Below are positions 8,795-16,902 of a stretch of DNA of 64,000 nt, one piece after another. The translations under genes were made by a program, and so were the position numbers. How positions within the stretch are numbered: position 1 is the first letter of the stretch; each line of letters starts with the position of its first letter. The stretch is from Leptospiraceae bacterium (GTDB lineage Bacteria > Spirochaetota > Leptospiria > Leptospirales > Leptonemataceae), in the NCBI GenBank assembly GCA_026418015.1, contig JAOACE010000026.1:1-64000 (forward strand). Reading direction: 5' to 3'. The notes under the pieces are model-generated. The model was not told the origin of the DNA, ran no database searches, and saw nothing but the letters and a program-made list of their open reading frames with translations.

Positions 8795-9701
8795 AGATAT
8801 TGTAATCCATCTTTATGCCATTGCAGAAGGAACAGGACATATCCAAAGAATTTATAACATTTATGATTACTTAAATCCAATCTACAAAAACATAGAAATT
8901 TTGATTTGGGATCCCAAGGGCAATCTATCAAATACAATTACTCTTTCTAAAAGCAAAGTTTTTCGTACATGGAAGGAATTAAATTTTCCCCATTTAGAAG
9001 ATAATAAATTTATCATTATTGCAGATATTCGCGACCATAATCCAGAAATATTTATAAAACTTTACAAAAAATTTAAAATAAAAATATTATGTTTGGACAA
9101 CCATTTTAGAATCAAACAACCAGAAATCGAAAATTGGATTACACTGCCATATGGAGATGCAAAAGATTCTCTTACAGAAATTCTAAAAAACCATTTTTGG
9201 AACAAAGAATTCATCGAAGTATTTCTAGAATCCGAAACACAAAACATTGATAACAATGTATTAATATATTCGGGTATTCTGGATCACACTTACAATGCCA
9301 TTTTAAAAGACGAAGAAAACATAAAAACGATTTTAAAAGCTTTTGATCTATCGTACGAAAAGATGGATCTTATCGATAAAAAAAACTATTCTACTCGTTG
9401 GGATTTCTACCAAAAATTCAAACATTCTAATACCATAATTACTTATCCGGGATTATTGTTTTATGAGGCAATGTTTTTAGGCAAAAAAATCATCGCTTAC
9501 GATTTAGGAAGCGTTATCCATAGGAAGATATTAGGTTTAATCAAACATCAATATTCTATGTATTATAAAGGAAATATAAAAATAAATTCTTACGAATTTT
9601 TTTGTTTTGATTTTAAAAATTTTCGAGAAAAAGAGTTAAAAGATGTTAATTTATGGACATCTTACAAAAAATTAAAGAATTGGATCGAAAAAAATCAATA
9701 A
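8772..9701 (+). CDS. SpsG/PseG-like glycosyltransferase-fold protein
   Basis: The 309-residue protein has the GT-B layout of SpsG and PseG, UDP-sugar hydrolases or transferases of the sialic/pseudaminic acid pathways. The N-terminal loop AEGTGHIQRIYNI (about 17-29) matches the GxGHxxR motif that holds the catalytic histidine. A second Rossmann half follows, with SNTIITYPGLLFYEAMFLGKKIIAYDLG (about 217-244), corresponding to the conserved glycine-rich nucleotide-binding segment. There is no membrane segment. The gene overlaps the SpsF-like gene by 23 bases. SpsF plus SpsG pairs make spore-coat polysaccharide in Bacillus; in a spirochaete a cell-surface or flagellar glycan is more likely. Substrate unknown. 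Confidence 0.68.
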   Translation: MSNKESFKDIVIHLYAIAEGTGHIQRIYNIYDYLNPIYKNIEILIWDPKGNLSNTITLSKSKVFRTWKELNFPHLEDNKFIIIADIRDHNPEIFIKLYKKFKIKILCLDNHFRIKQPEIENWITLPYGDAKDSLTEILKNHFWNKEFIEVFLESETQNIDNNVLIYSGILDHTYNAILKDEENIKTILKAFDLSYEKMDLIDKKNYSTRWDFYQKFKHSNTIITYPGLLFYEAMFLGKKIIAYDLGSVIHRKILGLIKHQYSMYYKGNIKINSYEFFCFDFKNFREKELKDVNLWTSYKKLKNWIEKNQ

Positions 9702-9704
9702 ATT

Positions 9705-11171
9705 ATGAAGGAAATAAAAGACTACACTGTTCGTTTTTTTCTGGTAATTTTGCTAACCCTTATTACTGTTTTTACGTTAATTTTTTATCGTGGACAAGAG
9801 AATCAAATTCAGAAATATCAACAAGCTCATAGTGTAAAACTTGCTCTTCTTTACAAAGTGATTTATTTTCAGTTGGTTATTTCTTATCAATTTCCGGATC
9901 AAAACAAAAAATCTATCGAAGAACAAATTCTACAACAAACGATGCTACTCGAAAAAGAATATCCTTCCGATCCCATTGTTTTTCTCGAAAATTTTATCAT
10001 CTTTAACCATCTTTCTGTAAAAAAATCTTACGAGGATTTGAACTTTTTAGAAGAAAAATATAAAGATTATTATAAAATTATTTATAATATTTACAATAAT
10101 CCTTCGTTTAAAATCAATATAGAAACATTAAAAGAAAATCCCTTAAAATTGTCGATGAACAATATTTTAATCTTGGATTATCTAGAAAAAACAGAACCAC
10201 AAAAAGCTAAAGAGTTTTTCGATAAGCTTGCAAAGGATATTTTTCCATTCCAGTTGGGTTTAAGTTTGATTACATTTTTGATGATTTTTTCTTTTTTTGT
10301 GGGTCTTTTTGTTTTGGTTCGGTTCTTTTCTAAGGCTCATATATCTTTTTACGGTAGTTTTATCAGAAATTATGATTTTAAACATAGTTGGGTGTTGTTA
10401 GAAGCTGCGGTAATCTATTTGTTTTTATACATTCCTGTAAATTATTTTGTGTTAGAAATATTCAAGCCTTATATTTCGAATCTCCTGTGGTTCCAGATTA
10501 TTTATATCGTTTTGATTTTTATATTAGCAATAGTTTATGTTTATAACGAAGTTGGTGGGAATTTTATTAAATATTCTTTATGGACACAAGTTTATAGTCA
10601 TCAAGATTTTTATCCTTTTTTAAAAAATTTTCAACAAGAAGAAAGCGAAAACAAAGATTTTAAAGGTTTTCTAGAAAATATGATCATAAACAAAAAAATA
10701 AAGCCATTATCGCCACTATACGATTTATTCTATGGTTTTGTAGCTTTTGTTGCTATTTTTCCAGCTTCGATGATTATTTTACTTTCCAGTGTGTTGATCA
10801 GTGGTAGTCAATACGATGTTGATTCTGCACATCCCATATCATTTCTTATACCAGAACAAATTTTGCCTGTTTTTATCCTTGCTGTGATTATTGCACCTAT
10901 TACAGAAGAAATTGTTTTTAGAAACTGGATTTATGGTTTTTTTAGAAGTCGTTTTTCTACTTTTGCTTCTTCGTTTCTGTCGGCGATGATTTTTGCTAGT
11001 CTTCATCCACAGGGGGTAGTTGCATTTCCTTATTTGATCTTTTTAGGAATGGCTCTTGCCGTTTTAAGAGAATATAGACCAGGAATTATTGCACCAATTG
11101 TTACGCATTTTTGTGTTAATGGACTTGCAGTTTTGATGAACTATCTTTTTTACAAAGTAAATATTTTTTAG
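9705..11171 (+). CDS. CPBP family intramembrane metalloprotease
   Basis: The 488-residue membrane protein begins with a signal-anchor (residues 9-27), then a soluble helical region to about 180 that is probably extracytoplasmic. Several membrane helices follow. The C-terminal CPBP/CAAX-protease (Abi) domain has all three motifs: EEIVFR (about 400-405) with the catalytic glutamates and arginine, FASLH (about 428-432), and THFCVNGL (about 468-475) with a further metal-binding histidine. The family includes CAAX prenyl proteases and bacteriocin self-immunity proteins; the substrate here is unknown. The gene starts 3 bases after the SpsG-like gene, so it probably ends the carA-to-protease transcription unit. 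The 70 bases after it are AT-rich without a clear terminator. Confidence 0.88.
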   Translation: MKEIKDYTVRFFLVILLTLITVFTLIFYRGQENQIQKYQQAHSVKLALLYKVIYFQLVISYQFPDQNKKSIEEQILQQTMLLEKEYPSDPIVFLENFIIFNHLSVKKSYEDLNFLEEKYKDYYKIIYNIYNNPSFKINIETLKENPLKLSMNNILILDYLEKTEPQKAKEFFDKLAKDIFPFQLGLSLITFLMIFSFFVGLFVLVRFFSKAHISFYGSFIRNYDFKHSWVLLEAAVIYLFLYIPVNYFVLEIFKPYISNLLWFQIIYIVLIFILAIVYVYNEVGGNFIKYSLWTQVYSHQDFYPFLKNFQQEESENKDFKGFLENMIINKKIKPLSPLYDLFYGFVAFVAIFPASMIILLSSVLISGSQYDVDSAHPISFLIPEQILPVFILAVIIAPITEEIVFRNWIYGFFRSRFSTFASSFLSAMIFASLHPQGVVAFPYLIFLGMALAVLREYRPGIIAPIVTHFCVNGLAVLMNYLFYKVNIF

Positions 11172-11241
11172 TAGATGAGAGAATTTTTTATAAAAATGTG
11201 TCCATAAAAATTTAATTATAAAATTTTATAAAGGAGTTAAT

Positions 11242-12228
11242 ATGATTCATCCAAACGAAGCCTTATTTCCTGGAGAAAAACCATTCCCCGTTATTCCTAG
11301 CTGTGAACATTTTGCTGGTAACGAAAAAATGATTCTTAAAGCTTTTGGCTTCCAAAAAGAAAAAGGTCCAGTGTTTGATATTACCATGGATTGCGAAGAT
11401 GGTGCACCCAAAGGCCAAGAAAAAGAGCATGCTGAGATGATTGTTCGATTGTTAAATTCGCAAGAAAATGAATTCAAAATGGCTGGTGTTAGAATTCATG
11501 ATTATACACATACAAAATATTGGAAACAAGATGCAGAAATAGTCATAAAAGGTGCAGGTGATGTAGTTACATATATTACTATACCCAAGCCAACTTCTGC
11601 GGATCAAGTAAAAGAAATGATTGAATACATCCAAGAAGTTGCAAGTAAAGCAGGCTTAAAACGCGAAATTCCCATTCATTGCTTGATCGAGACTCATGGT
11701 GCATTACGCGATGTAGAAAAGATTGCACAACTACCTTGGATGCAAGTATTAGATTTTGGGTTGATGGATTTTATTTCTGGCCATTTTGGAGCTATTCCTC
11801 TTTCGAACATGAAAAGTCCTGGCCAATTTGAGCACGAGTTACTTCGAAGAGCAAAAGCACAAGTAGTAGCAACTGCATTAGCTCATGGTTTAGTGCCTGC
11901 TCATAACGTAACATTGGATTTAAAAAACTATGAACAAACGAAAAAAGATGCAGAGATAGCACGTTATCGTTTTGGATTCTTAAGAATGTGGTCGATTTAT
12001 CCTACTCAAATCGATGCAATCGTAGAAGCAATGAAGCCCGATCTTTCCGAAGTAGATAAAGCTGTGAATATTTTGATAGCAGCACAAGATGCAAACTGGG
12101 GACCAATTCAATACGAAGGAGAATTACACGATAGAGCAACATACAGAGGTTTTTGGACATTGGTTCAAAGAGCAAAGGTTTCTGGTATTTCTTTACCACA
12201 AGAAGCAATTAAACGTTGGTTTAGTTAA
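11242..12228 (+). CDS. HpcH/HpaI aldolase / citrate-lyase-beta-like CoA ester lyase
   Basis: The 328-residue TIM-barrel protein has the marks of the CoA ester lyase branch (citrate lyase beta, malyl-CoA lyase). These are TMDCEDGAP (about 49-57), the substrate arginine in AGVRIHD, the Mg-binding glutamate in CLIETHG (about 147-153) and the second acidic ligand in LDFGLMDF (about 170-177). Members split or form bonds next to a CoA thioester, for example malyl-CoA to glyoxylate and acetyl-CoA. The exact substrate cannot be read from the sequence. A good Shine-Dalgarno (AAAGGAG) sits 6-7 bases before the ATG. A strong terminator follows at once, so this is a monocistronic unit. Confidence 0.85.
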   Translation: MIHPNEALFPGEKPFPVIPSCEHFAGNEKMILKAFGFQKEKGPVFDITMDCEDGAPKGQEKEHAEMIVRLLNSQENEFKMAGVRIHDYTHTKYWKQDAEIVIKGAGDVVTYITIPKPTSADQVKEMIEYIQEVASKAGLKREIPIHCLIETHGALRDVEKIAQLPWMQVLDFGLMDFISGHFGAIPLSNMKSPGQFEHELLRRAKAQVVATALAHGLVPAHNVTLDLKNYEQTKKDAEIARYRFGFLRMWSIYPTQIDAIVEAMKPDLSEVDKAVNILIAAQDANWGPIQYEGELHDRATYRGFWTLVQRAKVSGISLPQEAIKRWFS

Positions 12229-12236
12229 TAATCAAC

Positions 12237-12260
12237 CTGGTGCATTTTGCACCAGTTTTT
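12237..12260 (+). terminator. Rho-independent terminator after the aldolase gene
   Basis: A perfect 8-base stem CTGGTGCA / TGCACCAG (12237-12244 and 12248-12255) closes a 3-base loop and is followed by five T residues. It starts 9 bases after the aldolase stop codon and separates that gene from the nuo operon promoter. Confidence 0.9.
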
Positions 12261-12350
12261 ATAAAATTTATATTGAGTATTGATATTATTATAGATTTTT
12301 ATTGGTTAAAATTTTTTAATAAAACTACAATTATAAATATTAAAAAATCC

Positions 12351-12379
12351 TTGTCTTTATAAATAAAATAAATTAAATT
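12351..12379 (+). promoter_or_regulatory. Predicted sigma70-type promoter of the nuo operon
   Basis: TTGTCT (12351-12356) and TAAATT (12374-12379) are separated by 17 bases. The expected start of transcription is near 12386, only about four bases before the nuoA ATG, and no Shine-Dalgarno lies between. This is an inference from box spacing in a very AT-rich region. Confidence 0.5.
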
Positions 12380-12389
12380 GTCAGTCGTT

Positions 12390-12767
12390 ATGACATCCTT
12401 AGATCTTTTGTCCATTTTACCCTTAGTTATCACAATCCTTTTAGCAGTAGCAATACCTGCTGTTTTCTTAGTTTTATCTTATTACTTGGGACCTAAAAAT
12501 AATCATCCAACCAAATTATCGCCTTATGAGTGTGGTATTCCAACCAAAAAAACTGTTGGGGATGCTCGTCATCGCTTTCATGTAAAATTCTACTTAGTTG
12601 CTATGTTCTTTTTGATTTTTGATGTAGAGGTTTTATTTCTATTACCTTGGGCAGTTTGGTTTCAGAATAATCTTCAGTATGCGATTGTTTCTATGTTTAT
12701 CTTTATTGGGGTATTGTTCTTTGGTTGGTATTATTTAATAAAACGAGGAGGTTTAGAATGGGAGTAA
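12390..12767 (+). CDS. nuoA: NADH-quinone oxidoreductase subunit A
   Basis: NuoA is a three-helix membrane subunit of complex I at the base of the quinone channel. The 125-residue product has TM helices at about 8-33, 63-88 and 93-116. It carries the conserved loop [10 protein letters not shown] and the [26 protein letters not shown] region with its acidic membrane residues (D and E in FDVEVLF). ATG at 12390 is chosen over an upstream TTG at 12378 that would overlap the predicted -10 element. The gene overlaps nuoB by 10 bases and is the first of a 14-gene operon. Confidence 0.95.
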   Translation: MTSLDLLSILPLVITILLAVAIPAVFLVLSYYLGPKNNHPTKLSPYECGIPTKKTVGDARHRFHVKFYLVAMFFLIFDVEVLFLLPWAVWFQNNLQYAIVSMFIFIGVLFFGWYYLIKRGGLEWE

Positions 12768-13279
12768 AAAATGTTAATCCGAATGAACAGTTGCCTTATA
12801 TTACAACGACAAGAGAAGCTGTATTAGCATGGGGAAGAAAAAACTCTCTTTGGCCTATGCCTTTTGGGACAGCTTGTTGTGCGATTGAATTTATGGGAGT
12901 AGTTTCTTCTGTTTTTGATATTTCGCGTTTTGGTGCAGAACTTGTACGATTTTCTCCTAGACAATCCGATTTACTTATTGTTGCAGGAACAATCACCTAT
13001 AAAATGGGACCAATTTTAAAACAAATTTATGATCAAATGTCCGATCCCAAATGGGTGATTTCTATGGGCGTTTGTGCTTCTTCTGGCGGTTTTTATAACA
13101 ATTATTGTACCATGCAAGGTATCGATCATATTATACCTGTTGATGTTTATATCGCTGGTTGTCCACCACGACCAGAAGCTATATTGGATGCTGTTTTAAA
13201 AATTCAAGAAAAAATTGAAAATCCACATAAAACACCACCAGCTCAATTTCAGGTAAAAGAACCCAAATTCGATTATTAA
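12758..13279 (+). CDS. nuoB: NADH-quinone oxidoreductase subunit B
   Basis: NuoB binds cluster N2, the last iron-sulfur centre before quinone. From the ATG at 12758 it has 173 residues. The strong Shine-Dalgarno GAGGAGG at 12745-12751 decides this start over an in-frame upstream one at 12725. The four N2 cysteines are present: the pair in [10 protein letters not shown], one in GVCASSGG and one in AGCPPRPE. The sequence [22 protein letters not shown] is typical. It overlaps nuoA by 10 bases and is followed by nuoC after 18. Confidence 0.96.
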   Translation: MGVKNVNPNEQLPYITTTREAVLAWGRKNSLWPMPFGTACCAIEFMGVVSSVFDISRFGAELVRFSPRQSDLLIVAGTITYKMGPILKQIYDQMSDPKWVISMGVCASSGGFYNNYCTMQGIDHIIPVDVYIAGCPPRPEAILDAVLKIQEKIENPHKTPPAQFQVKEPKFDY

Positions 13280-13297
13280 TTACAATGGAAGTTTTTT

Positions 13298-13840
13298 ATG
13301 AACAATCAAAATTTGATAGAAACAATTAAGATCAAACATAGCGAAGATATTATTAATTACTACGAAGAATATGGTTATTTAAACGTTGTGATAAAACCAG
13401 AATCAATTAGAAAGATCATCAGCTACTTAAAAACAGACGAAGATTTAAAGTTCGAAATGTTGGTGGATTTAGTTTCTGTCGATTATAGCAAATATCCCGA
13501 AAAAAAACCAAATCGATTTGGATTAGTTTATCATTTAAAGTCTATAACTCATAATCATCGCGTTGCTATTCGCGTATTTTTGGAAGAAAATAACCCGGAA
13601 ATCGATAGCATTCATGATTTTTATAAAAATGCTAATTGGTTAGAAAGAGAAGCATGGGATCAAATGGGAATTAAATTTAAAGGACATCCCAACTTAAAGC
13701 GAATATTGAATCATAAAGAATTTGTTGGACATCCGTTAAGAAAAGATTATCCCATCGATAGAAGACAATGGTTATCTGAACCAGACGATTTAATGGACGA
13801 AATGCAGATGCGCTTAAAAGAAAAAGGTATTATAAAATAA
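13298..13840 (+). CDS. nuoC: NADH-quinone oxidoreductase subunit C (30 kDa)
   Basis: NuoC is a peripheral-arm structural subunit next to NuoD. The 180-residue protein is a stand-alone NuoC, not the NuoCD fusion of enterobacteria. It has the family segments LVDLVSVDY, HRVAIRVF, NWLEREAWDQMGIKFKGHP and LRRILNH-like KRILNHKEFVGHPLRKDYP. A TGGAAG sequence lies before the ATG. It is followed by nuoD after nine bases. Confidence 0.95.
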   Translation: MNNQNLIETIKIKHSEDIINYYEEYGYLNVVIKPESIRKIISYLKTDEDLKFEMLVDLVSVDYSKYPEKKPNRFGLVYHLKSITHNHRVAIRVFLEENNPEIDSIHDFYKNANWLEREAWDQMGIKFKGHPNLKRILNHKEFVGHPLRKDYPIDRRQWLSEPDDLMDEMQMRLKEKGIIK

Positions 13841-13849
13841 GAGGACATT

Positions 13850-15085
13850 ATGGAAACAAAAAAAATTATTACATTAGAAGAAGATTCTAGTGGGATACAA
13901 TTTCCAACAGATTTAGATCCAAAAGAAATTGTTTTTGTAAACATTGGGCCAAGCCATCCAGCAATGCATGGAACTTTGCGTGTGTTGACTGCTTTGGATG
14001 GAGAAACAATCGTTGCTGCTGTAGCAGAAATGGGATATCTCCATCGCGGTTTCGAAAAGGATTGCGAAATTCATCCTTATCAGCAGTGTATTCCTTACAC
14101 AGATAGGTTAAACTATCTTTCTGCTATAATGAATAACATTGGTTTTGCAAAAGCTGTAGAAAAAATGTTGCAAATAACTATCCCCGAAAGAGCAAAGGTA
14201 ATTCGCGTAATCACAGCAGAATTAAACCGAATCATCGATCATTTAGTGTGTGTGGGAACAAACCTTGTGGATATCGGTGCTCTAACAAATTTCTGGTATT
14301 CTTTTAATGTCCGGGAAAAGGTTTACGACATTCTCGAAAAACTCTGTGGTGCTCGTTTAACGTCTAACTACATTCGAATTGGTGGACTATCAAGAGATAC
14401 TTATCCGGGTTTCGAGGAAGAAGTATTACATGTATGCGACGAAATATTAGAATCTGTGGGAGAAATTGAACGATTGACAGAAAAAAATCGTATCTTTTTA
14501 GATAGAACTCAAAATGTTGCTGTAATCAGTCTCGAAGATGCTATCTCTTATGGCTGGACTGGTCCTACATTAAGGGCATGTGGTATCGACTATGATTTAA
14601 GAAAAGTAGAGCCCTATTACGATTACGAAACTTATGATTTTGATGTGATCGTAGGAACAAAAGGCGACAATTTCGACAGAATCTATGTAAGGCTTTACGA
14701 AATTCGCGAATCAATTAAAATCATCAAGCAAGCGTTAAAGCGTTTAGCACCTGGACCAATTATGACAGATGATAAACGTGTAGCATTACCACCGAAAATT
14801 CATACATATGGTGATATAGAAGGTTTGATGAACCATTTTAAAATCATCATGCATGGGATTCAACCTCCTTTAAGCGAAGTCTATGATTATACAGAAGCTT
14901 CTAATGGAGAATTGGGTTTCCATATAATATCTGATGGTGGTAAATATCCTTATAGAGTAAAATGTCGTCCTCCTTCTTTTATGAATTATTCTGCATTTCC
15001 TCAATTAATCGAAGGTGGTATGATTGCAGATGCGATTGCAACCTTAGGTACAATTAACATCATAGCTGGTGAATTAGATAGATAA
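13850..15085 (+). CDS. nuoD: NADH-quinone oxidoreductase subunit D (49 kDa)
   Basis: NuoD (411 residues) forms the quinone-binding pocket with NuoB and is related to the large subunit of NiFe hydrogenases without the metal-binding cysteines. Recognised segments are IGPSHPAMHGTLRV (about 32-45), with the quinone-contacting histidine, MGYLHRGFEK, PYTDRLNYLS, and the C-terminal ISDGGKYPYRVKCRPPSF. Translation starts at an ATG with GAGG about seven bases upstream. The spacing to nuoE is 11 bases. Confidence 0.96.
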   Translation: METKKIITLEEDSSGIQFPTDLDPKEIVFVNIGPSHPAMHGTLRVLTALDGETIVAAVAEMGYLHRGFEKDCEIHPYQQCIPYTDRLNYLSAIMNNIGFAKAVEKMLQITIPERAKVIRVITAELNRIIDHLVCVGTNLVDIGALTNFWYSFNVREKVYDILEKLCGARLTSNYIRIGGLSRDTYPGFEEEVLHVCDEILESVGEIERLTEKNRIFLDRTQNVAVISLEDAISYGWTGPTLRACGIDYDLRKVEPYYDYETYDFDVIVGTKGDNFDRIYVRLYEIRESIKIIKQALKRLAPGPIMTDDKRVALPPKIHTYGDIEGLMNHFKIIMHGIQPPLSEVYDYTEASNGELGFHIISDGGKYPYRVKCRPPSFMNYSAFPQLIEGGMIADAIATLGTINIIAGELDR

Positions 15086-15096
15086 AAGGAGCATAT

Positions 15097-15579
15097 ATGG
15101 CAGTTCAATTTTCTGAAGAAGTACTAAAAGAATACGAAGAAATAGCTTCTCATTATCCCGATAGAAAAGCATCCTTATTACCTGCATTATGGTTAGCACA
15201 AAGAGAATTTGGTTATATATCCCAAGAAACGATGGAATATATCGCGCAATTGGTAGGTGTTCCCTATACGCGAGTTTACGAGGTTGTAGAATTCTACACA
15301 ATGTATCAAAAGAAAAAGCCGGGGAAATATCATTTGCAATTATGTCAAACTCTTTCTTGTTATTTAGTAGGTGCAGAAGAAATTCGAAAATACATCGAAG
15401 AAAAACTAAACCTTAAACCAGGAGAAGTAACTTCCGATGGGATGTTTAGTTTTCAGCTAGTAGAGTGTTTGGGCTCTTGTCATACAGCGCCTGTTGTACA
15501 AATCAACGATGATTATTACGAAAATTTAAACGTAGAAAAATTCGATCAAATTATTAATGAATTAAAAAATAAAGGTTAA
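15097..15579 (+). CDS. nuoE: NADH-quinone oxidoreductase subunit E (24 kDa)
   Basis: NuoE (160 residues) binds the off-path 2Fe-2S cluster N1a. The four ligands are visible as LCQTLSC (C-x4-C, about 88-94) and ECLGSC (C-x3-C, about 128-133). The thioredoxin-like domain is preceded by a helical region with LPALWLAQREFGYIS. An AAAGGAG Shine-Dalgarno precedes the ATG. It is followed by nuoF after four bases. Together with NuoF and NuoG it forms the NADH-oxidising module, so this complex I uses NADH and not ferredoxin alone. Confidence 0.95.
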   Translation: MAVQFSEEVLKEYEEIASHYPDRKASLLPALWLAQREFGYISQETMEYIAQLVGVPYTRVYEVVEFYTMYQKKKPGKYHLQLCQTLSCYLVGAEEIRKYIEEKLNLKPGEVTSDGMFSFQLVECLGSCHTAPVVQINDDYYENLNVEKFDQIINELKNKG

Positions 15580-15583
15580 AGCT

Positions 15584-16888
15584 ATGGACTTTCCATTAAT
15601 ACTAACAAAACGGTTTAATATACCCAATAATCATAGATTAGAAGTTGCGTTAAAGCAAGGTGCTTATTCCACGTTAAAAAAACTATTTTCCATGAAGCCA
15701 GAAGAAGTAGTAGAAGAAGTAAAAAAATCTGGCTTAAAAGGTCGAGGTGGAGCTGCCTTCCCAACAGGAGTTAAGTGGGGCTTTTTACCCAAAGATACAA
15801 ACAAACCCATCTATCTATGTATAAATGCAGACGAAAGCGAGCCCGGAACCTTTACGGATAGATACATCATGGAATATGATCCTCATCTTTTAATAGAAGG
15901 AATTATTTGCTCTGCATATGCGATAAAAAGTCATGTTGCCTATATTTATATTCGCGGAGAATATGTAAAACAATATAAAATATTAAACGAGGCTTTAGAC
16001 GAAGCGCGAAAAGCAGGTTATATCGGAAAAAATATCTTAGGTTCTGGTTATGATTTAGATGTATGGATCCACCGCGGAGCTGGTGCTTATATTTGTGGCG
16101 AAGAAACTGGTTTAATTGAATCCATCGAAGGAAAAAAAGGTCAGCCACGAATTAAACCCCCGTTCCCAGCAGTAGAAGGGTTGTTCGGTTGTCCTACAAT
16201 TGTTAACAATGTTAAAACTATTGCACAAGTTCCTTGGATTGTAGAAAACGGTGGAGAAGCTTTTGCAAAAATTGGAACAAAAGAATCCACGGGAACCAAC
16301 ATTTTTGGTGTTTCGGGACATGTGAATCATCCAGGTTATTGGGAATTGCCTTTTGGTATGCATGTTTTGGAATTTTTAGAAAAATATGCAAAAGGAGTAA
16401 AAGGTGGTAAGTTAAAGGCTTTGATTCCTGGTGGTTCTTCTACACCTGTTTTAACTGCAAAAGAATGCGAAGATTTGTATTTAACTTACGAAAGTATGCG
16501 AGAACATGGAACATTTCTTGGTACTGGTGGAATGATTGTAATGAATGAACATACGGATATGGTAAAAGCATTGCGAACACTTACACGATTTTATTCCGAA
16601 GAATCCTGTGGACAATGTACACCTTGTAGAGAAGGTACTTCTTGGTTGGATAGGTTATTAAAACGAATTTTAGCTGGCGAAGCGACCATGAAGGAATTAG
16701 ATCTATTAGTCGAAATATCCGATAATATGGAAGGTAGAACGATATGTGCATTGGCTGCTGCTTGTGCAATGCCTGTTCGAAGTTTTGTCACAAAATTTAG
16801 GGCAGATTTTGAAAAATACGTAAAACCAGTCTCTATACCTGTTAATAAAGTAGCAGAGAAGATTTTAACTCATGAACCCGTAGCATAA
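15584..16888 (+). CDS. nuoF: NADH-quinone oxidoreductase subunit F (51 kDa, FMN/NADH-binding)
   Basis: NuoF (434 residues) oxidises NADH through FMN and passes electrons to cluster N3. The nucleotide-binding glycine-rich loop is KGRGGAAFPTGVKW (about 51-64). The FMN region includes NADESEPGTF and GAGAYICGEETGL. The N3 ligands are the cysteines in ESCGQCTPC (about 343-351) and the later one in TICALAAAC. The gene sits four bases after nuoE and 14 bases before nuoG with good Shine-Dalgarno signals. Confidence 0.96.
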   Translation: MDFPLILTKRFNIPNNHRLEVALKQGAYSTLKKLFSMKPEEVVEEVKKSGLKGRGGAAFPTGVKWGFLPKDTNKPIYLCINADESEPGTFTDRYIMEYDPHLLIEGIICSAYAIKSHVAYIYIRGEYVKQYKILNEALDEARKAGYIGKNILGSGYDLDVWIHRGAGAYICGEETGLIESIEGKKGQPRIKPPFPAVEGLFGCPTIVNNVKTIAQVPWIVENGGEAFAKIGTKESTGTNIFGVSGHVNHPGYWELPFGMHVLEFLEKYAKGVKGGKLKALIPGGSSTPVLTAKECEDLYLTYESMREHGTFLGTGGMIVMNEHTDMVKALRTLTRFYSEESCGQCTPCREGTSWLDRLLKRILAGEATMKELDLLVEISDNMEGRTICALAAACAMPVRSFVTKFRADFEKYVKPVSIPVNKVAEKILTHEPVA

Positions 16889-16902
16889 CGAGGAGTGCAA
16901 TA

